A stretch of DNA of 55,487 nt from Flavobacterium saliperosum (GTDB taxonomy: Bacteria > Bacteroidota > Bacteroidia > Flavobacteriales > Flavobacteriaceae). A model generated the notes under the pieces. That model saw only the letters and a list, made by a program, of their open reading frames with translations, had not been told where the DNA came from and searched no databases. Made by a program: the position numbers and the translations under genes. The stretch lies in contig NZ_FMTY01000010.1 of assembly GCF_900100625.1 (NCBI RefSeq), positions 1-55,487 on the forward strand. Direction: 5' to 3'. Positions within the stretch are counted from its first letter, which is position 1. Every line of letters begins with the position of its first letter. This document shows, in pieces, positions 42,082 through 49,539 of the stretch.

Positions 42082-42642
42082 TTACTGCCCAATAACTACT
42101 TTTGGAAAACGAATGATCTTGTCGCCCAATTTGTATCCTTTTTCCACTACATCCACAACTTTCCCTTTCATATCATCTCCTGCCGGAATTTGAGTGATGG
42201 CCTCAGCAAAATCAGCATCAAAAGCATCTCCCGCTTTAACTTCCACTTCTTCCAATCCTTTTGAAACCAGAGTTGATTTTAATTTTTCGTAAATCAATTC
42301 CACCCCTTTAACCAAGGCTTCATCTTCCGATTTTAAAATCTGCGTAAGCGCTCTGTCGAAGTCGTCCATTACCGGTAGCATGGATTGTAAAACTTCCTGT
42401 CCGGCCGTTTTAAACAAATCCATACGCTCTTTTGAAGTACGTTTTTTATAATTTTCAAACTCGGCGAACAATCGCAGGAATTTGTCTTTTTCTTTTGCTA
42501 AATCTTCCTCAAGCTGCTCTTCGGCAGTCAGTACCGGATTGGCAATTTCCTGATTTTCTGAAACATTTTCATTTTGTAACTGTTCATTCTCGATGTTTTC
42601 AGTACTTTCCTGGCTCATATTTTTAAATATTTTTTTGAACAT
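42082..42642 (-). CDS. grpE: Nucleotide exchange factor GrpE
   Basis: GrpE releases ADP from DnaK. The 186-residue product has an acidic N-terminal tail, a long coiled coil (about 35-85, AEEQLEEDLAKEKDKFLRLFAEFENYKKR), and the conserved C-terminal beta domain with PAGDDMKGKVVDVVEKGYKLGDKIIRFPKVVIG. I choose the ATG at 42642, which gives an N-terminus MFKKIFKNMSQES; ATG at 42618 is the alternative. The 20-residue upstream extension is unlikely. It is operonic with dnaJ. Confidence 0.93.
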   Translation of the reverse strand: MFKKIFKNMSQESTENIENEQLQNENVSENQEIANPVLTAEEQLEEDLAKEKDKFLRLFAEFENYKKRTSKERMDLFKTAGQEVLQSMLPVMDDFDRALTQILKSEDEALVKGVELIYEKLKSTLVSKGLEEVEVKAGDAFDADFAEAITQIPAGDDMKGKVVDVVEKGYKLGDKIIRFPKVVIGQ

Positions 42643-42825
42643 TATTTTCTTGTATCGCTGTTTGGATTGCAAATGTATTGCCAAAGGTGTAAAAAATGTC
42701 AATTTGTCATTCGTTTTTTTATTTAAAAATTGGAAAGACAGATTATCTTGGTTAACTTTAATATAATTTTAAGAAGTTTTTGTTTACGAATAAATAGATT
42801 TGTCTAACACATAAAAATAATCTCC

Positions 42826-43491
42826 ATGAAAAAAATTGTTTTAAGCCTTCTTGTAGTTTCTGCTTTAATGAGTGTTTCGTGCAAAAAAAACGGTGCAAAC
42901 GAGTCGGATTCAAAAATACCTACGGAAGCAGCCATCTCTTCTGAAGGAGCAAAATATGTGGCCAGCACAACAGAATCTGTCATTAACTGGTCGGGGTCCA
43001 AACCGGCAGGAAAGCATTCCGGAACCATTAATTTGAAAGATGGGGAAATCCTCGTTAAGGACAATAAAGTGGTATCGGGAAAATTCACGATTAATATGAA
43101 CACGATTACCGTTACCGATTTAAAATCAGACGACGGAAAAGAAGATTTGGAAGCCCATTTAAAAGGAACCGGTGACAAAGAAGGACAAGATCACTTTTTT
43201 AACATCAAGAAATACCCGAGCGGATTTTTTGCCATTACCAGTATTGAAGAAAAAGAAGGAAAAACTATAGTTTATGGAAATCTTACCCTTAAAGATGTAA
43301 CCAAATCTGTTAATTTCCCCGCCAACATTTCCGTATCGGATAATGAAGTTACTATCGACAGCGACACTTTGGTCTTAAACAGAACCTATTGGAATATCAA
43401 CTATGCGTCAAGATCTCTTTTTGACAACCTTAAAGATAAGTTCATTAACGACGAAATCGAAATCCAAGTCCGCGTTAAAGCGACGAAATAA
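42826..43491 (+). CDS. YceI-family lipoprotein
   Basis: A 221-residue protein with a lipoprotein signal (lipobox S-V-S-C, Cys19) and a YceI domain from about 45 to 218: an eight-stranded lipocalin-like barrel that in homologues binds isoprenoids such as octaprenyl-phosphate. Seen signatures are VINWSGSKPAGKHSGTINLKDGEI at the start of the domain, KSDDGKEDLEAHLKGTGD, HFFNIKKYPSGFF, and the closing EIEIQVRVKATK. Monocistronic with a strong terminator. It may protect or transport polyisoprenoid lipids at the outer membrane. The function in Bacteroidota is unproven. Confidence 0.9.
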   Translation: MKKIVLSLLVVSALMSVSCKKNGANESDSKIPTEAAISSEGAKYVASTTESVINWSGSKPAGKHSGTINLKDGEILVKDNKVVSGKFTINMNTITVTDLKSDDGKEDLEAHLKGTGDKEGQDHFFNIKKYPSGFFAITSIEEKEGKTIVYGNLTLKDVTKSVNFPANISVSDNEVTIDSDTLVLNRTYWNINYASRSLFDNLKDKFINDEIEIQVRVKATK

Positions 43492-43519
43492 TTATTAATT
43501 CATCTTACGTTATATTTTT

Positions 43520-43549
43520 AAAAAGCATTCGCCACGGCGAATGCTTTTT
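43520..43549. terminator. Bidirectional terminator
   Basis: AAAAAGCATTCGCC pairs with GGCGAATGCTTTTT (14-bp stem, loop AC) between the convergent YceI and epimerase genes. Confidence 0.92.
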
Positions 43550-43555
43550 TTATGC

Positions 43556-44461
43556 TCATACCAATAAATTATCGAGTGCCTTTTCCAGGATTTTATATTT
43601 GAACTGAAAACCGTTATTCAAAGCTTTTTGCGCACTTACCTTCTGACTTTCAAACAATAAAATATGCATTTCTCCTAAAAGCATCTTCATTAGGAATTGC
43701 GGAACATTGGGAAATATAATGTCTTTATCCAACACCTCGGCAATACTTTTAACCAATTCCGAATTGGTCACCGGATGTGGCGCCACCGCATTATAGACTC
43801 CGCTCCAGTTGTTTTGAACCGCAAACAGAAACATGGCGACCAAATCGTGAATGTGAATCCACGACTGCATTTGTTTTCCGGTTCCGAAAGCCGCTCCCAT
43901 TCCGGATTGTATGGGTTTTACCAATTGTGGCAATGCGCCGCCTTCCTTCGCCAGCACCAAACCGATACGAAGCTTGCAGACCGTAATATTCAAACGTTTG
44001 AACTTTTCCAGGGAATATTCCCATTTTTCGGTAACCGTGCCTAAAAATGTCGAACTGATGCTGGTGTTTTCTTCCGAATAGACTTCAGTTACACTACTGG
44101 GATAAATTCCGATAGCAGAAGCCGAAACAATTTGTTTGACCTGATTGGGATTGTTTTTGAGCGCATTAAACAGAAGATTAGTCGTAAGAATACGGCTTTC
44201 AATAATTTCCTGTTTATAGGAATTGGTCCAACGTTTGGCTATGGTAGCACCGGCAAGATGAATGATAGCATCGACTCCAAGAAGGCAATTTTCATCAATT
44301 ATACCTTTTTGGGGATTCCATAAAAAGCCGTGGTAGTTTGGCTCACTTTCTATTTTCTTAGCAGAAGTGGTTAAATAATGAATTGTTATTCCGTTTTGCA
44401 AAAGCAACGAAACCAGCTCCTTCCCTATTAACCCGGTTGCTCCTGTAACTAAAACTTTCAT
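43556..44461 (-). CDS. TIGR01777-type NAD(P)-dependent epimerase-like protein
   Basis: A 301-residue short-chain dehydrogenase/reductase of the extended type. The Rossmann motif VTGATGLIGKELVSLLLQ is at the N-terminus, VDAIIHLAGATIAKRWT follows the fourth strand, ASAIGIYPSS holds the Ser and Tyr of the catalytic set, and the C-terminal 50 residues end in the DUF1731 segment typical of TIGR01777 (SQKVSAQKALNNGFQFKY). The family is called sulfolipid- or cell-division-inhibitor-like epimerases, with no confirmed substrate. Cytoplasmic. It is probably single. Confidence 0.88.
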   Translation of the reverse strand: MKVLVTGATGLIGKELVSLLLQNGITIHYLTTSAKKIESEPNYHGFLWNPQKGIIDENCLLGVDAIIHLAGATIAKRWTNSYKQEIIESRILTTNLLFNALKNNPNQVKQIVSASAIGIYPSSVTEVYSEENTSISSTFLGTVTEKWEYSLEKFKRLNITVCKLRIGLVLAKEGGALPQLVKPIQSGMGAAFGTGKQMQSWIHIHDLVAMFLFAVQNNWSGVYNAVAPHPVTNSELVKSIAEVLDKDIIFPNVPQFLMKMLLGEMHILLFESQKVSAQKALNNGFQFKYKILEKALDNLLV

Positions 44462-44541
44462 ATTCAGCTTTTTATTACAAATTTAAAAGGCAAACGGCTA
44501 AAATAAATGTTAATTAAGTTAGGTTTAACTTTTATGCAGAA

Positions 44542-44994
44542 TTACTTTACTTTAATACTCCATTCAAAGTCCATTTCCGACACCTGATCGCCTTTTTCAT
44601 CGGTTCCGATGGATTTCATCCAGAAGGTTTGCCCTTCGCCGGAAGTTATGGCGCGCTGAATGGCTTCCTCTATTAAGTGCCCGTCTTTACACACAAAAGT
44701 AATGCGACCTCTTGCCTTTTTAGTGAAGTTGCCTTTGTTGTTAGCTACCAGCATGGAAATTTTCTTTCCGCTTTTTTTGATCTGATACATTACTAATGCG
44801 CCCGTGGTAAGTTCGGCAGCCATTGCCTGTACCGCAAAATACATGGAATCAAACGGATTTTGATTGAACCAGCGGTGCTTAACTGAAACCACACATTCTA
44901 ACGGTGAAATCTGTTTTACGCGTACGCCGCTCCAAAAAGCAGACGGCAATTTAAAAAATAAAAAAGTATTCAGTTTTGACGGTGTAAACTCCAT
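44542..44994 (-). CDS. DUF4442 hotdog-fold protein
   Basis: A 150-residue protein with the hotdog fold of the DUF4442 family (thioesterase-like). It begins MEFTPSKLNTFLFFKLPSAFW, then VSVKHRWFNQNPFDSMYFAVQAMAAELTTGALVM, where NPFxSMYFAVQ is the family signature around the central helix, and ends with a strand WSIKVK. The typical catalytic Asp of acyl-CoA thioesterases is not evident, so activity is uncertain. I start at the ATG at 44994. It is divergent from the small secreted protein at 45166, with about 170 bp between. Confidence 0.85.
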   Translation of the reverse strand: MEFTPSKLNTFLFFKLPSAFWSGVRVKQISPLECVVSVKHRWFNQNPFDSMYFAVQAMAAELTTGALVMYQIKKSGKKISMLVANNKGNFTKKARGRITFVCKDGHLIEEAIQRAITSGEGQTFWMKSIGTDEKGDQVSEMDFEWSIKVK

Positions 44995-45077
44995 AACGCT
45001 ATATTTTAGGCTAATGTACAAAAAAATACTATGCATTCATACAAAATTACAATTGTTAAAAAAATGTTAATTATTAG

Positions 45078-45118
45078 TACTTTGTATTGCAAGGTATCTG
45101 CTTTTAGCCTTATCTTTG
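45078..45118 (+). promoter_or_regulatory. PadR-like dyad plus promoter, copy 1
   Basis: A near-palindrome TACTTTGTATTGCAAGGTA (45078-45096) is followed by TATCTTTG (45111-45118), the -7 box. The dyad covers the -33 region, so a bound protein would block initiation. The same arrangement is found at 45677. Confidence 0.65.
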
Positions 45119-45165
45119 TATAAGAAATTAATGGTCTATCTATAGTATTATAAAAATCAATCATC

Positions 45166-45624
45166 ATGAAAAAATCAGTTATTTATTTAGGAATCGCTTT
45201 ATTAACAATTACAAACGTTATTTCAGCATTAGCACAGCAATCCTTCATTAAAGAAGAGAGCTTGGCGCAAACGGTAACTTCAAGAACAAATTCAGTTGAA
45301 AACGCATTGGACAATCGCTCCTCTGAAAGAAGAGACACCAACGAGGACAGAGAAGCCGCAAATGGTAATATGGAAATCATCGCAGTCACCGCTTATCAAA
45401 AAACCATGGAGGAAATTATAGCGGAAAACAATCTGATAATCGAGAGTACAATTTTAACAGAACAAGATGTTGAAGACAATCAACTTGACATTTCAATAGA
45501 TGCAAGTCCTTTTACAAGTGAAAAAACAATTGAGGAAAGAATACAGCAAGACAGTCAGATAATCGAAAGCCCGATTTTAAATGCCGTACAACCCATCAGT
45601 TTAGCAAAGTCCAAGAAATCATAA
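45166..45624 (+). CDS. Small secreted protein with an internal repeat
   Basis: A 152-residue protein with a signal peptide (MKKSVIYLGIALLTITNVIS, cleavage after ALA near residue 23). The mature part is acidic and has two 18-residue repeats: residues 80-97 and 121-138, sharing T-x-E-E-x-I and I-I-E-S-x-I-L (10 of 18 identical). I do not know the family with certainty, though similar (M/I)EExI...IIEs repeats occur in other small secreted Flavobacterium proteins. It carries the same promoter and PadR-type dyad as the downstream PadR-PspC operon, so it is probably coregulated with it. Confidence 0.75.
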   Translation: MKKSVIYLGIALLTITNVISALAQQSFIKEESLAQTVTSRTNSVENALDNRSSERRDTNEDREAANGNMEIIAVTAYQKTMEEIIAENNLIIESTILTEQDVEDNQLDISIDASPFTSEKTIEERIQQDSQIIESPILNAVQPISLAKSKKS

Positions 45625-45676
45625 CTTACGATCTTAAAGTACACAATCTAAATGTTAAAAATTTGTTAAACATAAG

Positions 45677-45717
45677 TACTTTGTATTACAAGGTATCTTC
45701 TTTTAGACTTATCTTTG
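45677..45717 (+). promoter_or_regulatory. PadR-like dyad plus promoter, copy 2
   Basis: TACTTTGTATTACAAGGTA (45677-45695) is an imperfect dyad (TACYTTGTA-x-TACAARGTA type). TATCTTTG (45710-45717) is the -7 box. Around 90 bp are nearly identical to the region upstream of 45166. It drives DUF4870-PadR-PspC and beyond. Confidence 0.7.
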
Positions 45718-45765
45718 TATAAGAAATTAATAGCCTATATATAGTATTGTTAGAATATTAATTAA

Positions 45766-45780
45766 AGAGTTTCAATCATC
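45766..45780 (+). repeat. Leader repeat AGAGTTTCAATCATC, copy 1
   Basis: AGAGTTTCAATCATC before the DUF4870 gene recurs at 46316-46330 before padR, each followed by AATCAATCAAAAAT-like sequence. It suggests a duplicated operon leader. Confidence 0.6.
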
Positions 45781-45852
45781 AATCAAAAATCACCCGAGGC
45801 GCAGCCGAACTGTTTGGAGCGCAACGGAAAAAAATCATCAAAATCAAACACC

Positions 45853-46305
45853 ATGACAACGTCAACCGAAAAAAACACAGCAACCGTTTTACACTTGAGT
45901 ACATTAACACAGTATTTCATTCCGCTGGGAAATTATTTCTTCCCTATTTTAATCTGGGCCTTCCGAAAAGACAAATCGGACTTCGTGGATTATACCGGAA
46001 AACAAGCGTTGAATTTTCAATTGAGTATGTTGTTGTATTCCTTAGTATTGGCTGCTATCGCCATTCCAACATTACTGTATTCGATATTCAGCAATGTAAG
46101 CATCCATCAGTTTGAACAAGGGGATTTTCAATTGGAGCAATTAACGGCCGGAAACATTACCGGAATTGCAACAATCGCTTTATCAGCCGTTTTCCTGTTT
46201 GCCGCTTTAAAAGTCGCCGAGTTCTTCCTAATCATATATGCTGCTGTAAAAACCAGCAACGGAGAACGTTACCGATTTCCAATGAGTATTTCCTTTTTAA
46301 AATAA
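45853..46305 (+). CDS. DUF4870 membrane protein
   Basis: A 150-residue inner-membrane protein of the DUF4870 (Tic20-like) family. Its first segment STLTQYFIPLGNYFFPILIWAFRK is followed by KSDFVDYTGKQALNFQLSM, the diagnostic loop (D-x-x-GK-x-x-LNFQ). Predicted helices are at about 18-38, 55-80, 100-130. I start at the ATG at 45853, since the upstream reading frame passes through the leader and begins with TTG. It is the first gene of the PadR-PspC operon here, separated from padR by about 70 bp carrying a leader repeat. The function is unknown. Confidence 0.85.
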   Translation: MTTSTEKNTATVLHLSTLTQYFIPLGNYFFPILIWAFRKDKSDFVDYTGKQALNFQLSMLLYSLVLAAIAIPTLLYSIFSNVSIHQFEQGDFQLEQLTAGNITGIATIALSAVFLFAALKVAEFFLIIYAAVKTSNGERYRFPMSISFLK

Positions 46306-46315
46306 AATCACAAAA

Positions 46316-46330
46316 AGAGTTTCAATCATC
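46316..46330 (+). repeat. Leader repeat AGAGTTTCAATCATC, copy 2
   Basis: Second copy of the leader repeat, upstream of padR; see 45766. Confidence 0.6.
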
Positions 46331-46375
46331 ACAATCAATCAAAAATGATCAGTTTAACCACAAAAAAGAGAATCT

Positions 46376-46705
46376 ATGAACATTGAGAACACAAAAGCTC
46401 AGATGCGTAAAGGGGTTTTAGAGTTTTGTATCCTATCTGTATTAAAAGAAAAAGATGCCTATACTTCCGAAATCTTAGACACACTGAAAAACGCCAAACT
46501 GCTAGTAGTTGAAGGAACCGTGTATCCGCTGCTAACACGATTAAAAAACGACGGATTACTCAACTATCGTTGGGAAGAATCCACATCGGGACCGCCTAGA
46601 AAATATTATGGTTTAACCGATGAAGGACACGAATTTTTAAAAGAATTAAATGGCACCTGGGCCGAACTATCCGATGCCGTAAACATAATAACCAGCCAAA
46701 ACTAA
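46376..46705 (+). CDS. PadR-family transcription repressor
   Basis: A 109-residue winged-helix regulator of the short PadR type. It has MRKGVLEFCILSVLKEKDAYTSEILDTL in the first helices, VVEGTVYPLLTRLKNDGLLNYRWEESTSGPPRKYYGLTDEGHEFLKEL for the recognition helix and wing, and a C-terminal dimer helix. PadR proteins commonly repress their own operon in response to small or toxic molecules. The dyads at 45078 and 45677 in two promoters nearby are likely operators. The PspC gene starts 5 bp downstream. Confidence 0.93.
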   Translation: MNIENTKAQMRKGVLEFCILSVLKEKDAYTSEILDTLKNAKLLVVEGTVYPLLTRLKNDGLLNYRWEESTSGPPRKYYGLTDEGHEFLKELNGTWAELSDAVNIITSQN

Positions 46706-46710
46706 GAGTC

Positions 46711-48435
46711 ATGAACAAAACAGTAAGTATAAATTTAGGAGGTTTTTCTTTTCATATTGACGAAGACGCCTATCAAAAATTAAGTCGCTATTTTGATGCC
46801 ATAAAACGTTCCCTTTCCCCAGACGGAAGAGACGAAATCATGAACGACATAGAAAGCAGAGTTGCCGAACTTTTATCGGAGAAACTTTCAAACGAAAAAC
46901 AGGTAATCGCACTATCCGAAATTGATCAGGTTATTGCCGTTATGGGACAACCGGAAGATTACCGTATTGAAGACGAAACAACACAAACAACCTATACCAC
47001 CTACAATCCGACGGGTTCAAAAAAATTGTACCGTGATAAGGAAAAAGGAATGCTTGGTGGTGTATTGGCAGGTCTTGGACATTATTTTGGTGTAGATCCG
47101 CTTTGGTTACGAATCATCATGGTTATCTTGGTTTTCAGTTGGGGAATCGGATTCATTCCATACATCATCCTTTGGATTTTAGTACCGGAAGCAAAAACAA
47201 CTTCAGAAAAACTGGAAATGACCGGGCAACCCATTACCATTTCTAATATCGAGAAAAAAGTAAAGGAAGGCTTTGGCGAAATCTCTGATACCATCAACAA
47301 CATCGATCACAAAAAAATTGCTGACGGTGCCAAAGACGGAGCCCAAAAAGTAGCTTCTTCCATAGAAGACGTGTTCATGACTATTTTTAAAGCTATTGGT
47401 AAAGTAATCGGAGCGTTTATCGTGATTTTTTCAGCAATGAGTTTGATCGGAATTATCGTTGCTTCGTTAATGATGCTTTTCTCGGCAGCACTTCCAACGC
47501 TGCCATGGGCTCACGAAATTAACGGCGGAAATTTCTCTGAAATACCCTTATGGCTTATCGGAACGCTAATGCTTTTCACCATCGGAATTCCATTATTCTT
47601 TTTGTTCCTTTTAGGATTGAAAATTCTAATGCCGAATTTGAAATCGATTGGAAGTTTTGGAAAACTTACCTTACTTGGGCTTTGGATCATCGCGGTAATC
47701 AGTTCTATCTACTTCGGAGTTCGTCAGGCAACAGAAACCGGTTACGACGGAAAAGTGGTTAAAAAAGAACAATTGCTTATCAATCCTTCGGATACGTTAA
47801 ACATCAAATTCCGTTTCAATGACTATTTTTCAAAAACGGCCGATGGAAAAACCGATTTCCATTTCACACAGGATTCGACTCAAAATGAGGTAATCTATTC
47901 GAACAATATTGAATTGCACATCTTAAAAACGACTGAGGCGCCATATATTCAAATTGAAAGAACAGCGGAAGGAAAATCGTTATCCGAAGCAAGAAAACGT
48001 GCAGAAAAAATAAGATATAATTTTGAAATTCAAGGAAATACATTAATTTTAGATAATTATTTACTGACTGAAATCGAAAACAAATACCGTAATCAGGAAG
48101 TACAGATTTTCCTTTACCTACCGGAAGGGACTATCATTCACCCGGATGGAAACACATCGGAATATTTAAACAATCATTATTCGAATTACAATTTCTATAC
48201 GGACAGTGATCAGAATTATTACAAAGTTGAAAAAGACGAATTAAAATGTCTGAACTGCCCGGCTGATGATGAAGATTTTTACGAAGAAGAAGTGGACAGT
48301 ACCGGAAGTAAAACAACAACCGTTACCATAAACGAAAATGGTTTGCAAATCAAAGAACGTGAAAAGGTAACCAACAAAACCGTTGAAGGTGTCGAAGTAA
48401 GAGAGGACAAAGTAATCATTACTACGAAAAACTAA
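46711..48435 (+). CDS. PspC domain protein of the envelope-stress operon
   Basis: A 574-residue inner-membrane protein. Residues 1-95 are a soluble domain with SINLGGFSFHIDEDAYQKLSRYFDAIKRSL and EIDQVIAVMGQPEDYR, typical of Bacteroidota PspC fusions. The PspC domain (about 105-175) has KKLYRDKEKGMLGGVLAGLGHYFGVDPLWLRIIMV and the helix SWGIGFIPYIILWILVP. Three further TM helices lie at about 230-260, 280-310 and 315-340. The C-terminal 230 residues are a periplasmic beta-rich domain. It is expected to sense or counter membrane stress, by analogy with PspC. It is 3 bp before the M23 gene. Confidence 0.9.
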   Translation: MNKTVSINLGGFSFHIDEDAYQKLSRYFDAIKRSLSPDGRDEIMNDIESRVAELLSEKLSNEKQVIALSEIDQVIAVMGQPEDYRIEDETTQTTYTTYNPTGSKKLYRDKEKGMLGGVLAGLGHYFGVDPLWLRIIMVILVFSWGIGFIPYIILWILVPEAKTTSEKLEMTGQPITISNIEKKVKEGFGEISDTINNIDHKKIADGAKDGAQKVASSIEDVFMTIFKAIGKVIGAFIVIFSAMSLIGIIVASLMMLFSAALPTLPWAHEINGGNFSEIPLWLIGTLMLFTIGIPLFFLFLLGLKILMPNLKSIGSFGKLTLLGLWIIAVISSIYFGVRQATETGYDGKVVKKEQLLINPSDTLNIKFRFNDYFSKTADGKTDFHFTQDSTQNEVIYSNNIELHILKTTEAPYIQIERTAEGKSLSEARKRAEKIRYNFEIQGNTLILDNYLLTEIENKYRNQEVQIFLYLPEGTIIHPDGNTSEYLNNHYSNYNFYTDSDQNYYKVEKDELKCLNCPADDEDFYEEEVDSTGSKTTTVTINENGLQIKEREKVTNKTVEGVEVREDKVIITTKN

Positions 48436-48438
48436 AAA

Positions 48439-49503
48439 ATGAAATCATCAATCAAATATTTTTTAATAGTAACCTTTGGTTTTGGAAGTTGTATTGTAAA
48501 TGCCCAGAATGTCGTAATCAAACATCAACCTGAGCATCCGATAATTGAAAAAACAGACAGCAAAAAAGCGCTTAATTTCGATTTCATCATCAGCAACAGT
48601 TCAAAAGACACCATGCGATTAACCCGACTGGAAGTACGTCTTTTAGACAAAAACAAAAGATTAATTCAACAAAAGTTCTTAGACAATAACGGTACCGCAC
48701 CAAGTATAAACACCATTCCTGAAATTCAATGGAATGGTGTTTCACAGCGGCTGATTTTCAACCCCTTTCACGAGGTGCATTCGGCAACACACCAACTGGA
48801 ATACCTCTTCACTTTTAACAACAACATTGAAGTGAAAGAAACGGTGGTTCCGATGGAATACAATCAGTTGGTAGATTTTAATCTGCCTTTACAATCAAAA
48901 GTATTGGTGTATGACGGTCACGATTTCTATTCGCACCACAGACGGTTCGATTACGAATTCATGCCGATAAAACAATTGGGGTTCAACGGGAATTTTATGC
49001 GTTATGCTTATGATTTCGTCGTACTGAATGCTGAAGGAAAACAGTTTACCGGAAAAGGGGAAAACAACACCGACTGGTTCGGATTCGGAAGTGACGTAAC
49101 CGCAGTGGCAGATGGAGAAATCATCGCTGTGGAAACCAATCAGAAAGACGACAAATCTTTTGATATTCCGAGTTTAAAAGCCAATCCGATGGCGCTTTAC
49201 GGAAACTATGTTGTAATCAAACATGACACCGATGTTTACAGCATGTACGGTCATTTAAAAAATGAAAGTTCAAAAGCATTTAAAATCGGAGCGAAAGTAA
49301 AGAAAGGTCAGAAAATCGGACAAATAGGAACATCGGGAAGTTCGTTTTTTCCACACCTGCATTTTGAAATGAGAAACAACATCAGTCACGATGCCGAAGG
49401 TTTACCTTCCTATTTCAGCAATTATTCGATTTTTCTGGGTTCGACACAAGAAAATATTAAAAAAGGAACGGTAAATACCGGAGACATCATTCAATCAAAA
49501 TAA
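48439..49503 (+). CDS. M23-family peptidoglycan endopeptidase-like protein
   Basis: A 354-residue secreted protein with a signal peptide (MKSSIKYFLIVTFGFGSCIV, cleavage after VNA near 23). A beta-sandwich domain (about 25-150) precedes the M23 lysostaphin-type domain (about 190-335) with VADGEIIAVETN, YGNYVVIKHDTDVYSMYGHLKNES and FFPHLHFEMRNN, where HLH and the upstream His/Asp bind zinc. It likely cuts peptidoglycan cross-links or is an inactive homologue. It sits 3 bp after the PspC gene, an unusual partner for this operon, linking it with cell-wall stress. Confidence 0.88.
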   Translation: MKSSIKYFLIVTFGFGSCIVNAQNVVIKHQPEHPIIEKTDSKKALNFDFIISNSSKDTMRLTRLEVRLLDKNKRLIQQKFLDNNGTAPSINTIPEIQWNGVSQRLIFNPFHEVHSATHQLEYLFTFNNNIEVKETVVPMEYNQLVDFNLPLQSKVLVYDGHDFYSHHRRFDYEFMPIKQLGFNGNFMRYAYDFVVLNAEGKQFTGKGENNTDWFGFGSDVTAVADGEIIAVETNQKDDKSFDIPSLKANPMALYGNYVVIKHDTDVYSMYGHLKNESSKAFKIGAKVKKGQKIGQIGTSGSSFFPHLHFEMRNNISHDAEGLPSYFSNYSIFLGSTQENIKKGTVNTGDIIQSK

Positions 49504-49507
49504 ATCT

Positions 49508-49523
49508 CCCGATAACTATCGGG
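49508..49523. repeat. Palindrome CCCGATAACTATCGGG
   Basis: A perfect 7-bp inverted repeat around AC, between the M23 gene and the DUF2807 gene. It may be an RNA hairpin in the operon message. Confidence 0.6.
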
Positions 49524-49539
49524 ACAAAAAATCAACACT

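Noticed and set aside
45785..45830. Further REP-like copy (CACCCGAGGCGCAGCCG...GGAGCGCAACGGAAAA) in the DUF4870 leader
   Set aside because: Only the right end resembles the family and the match is short, so it was not counted as a copy.
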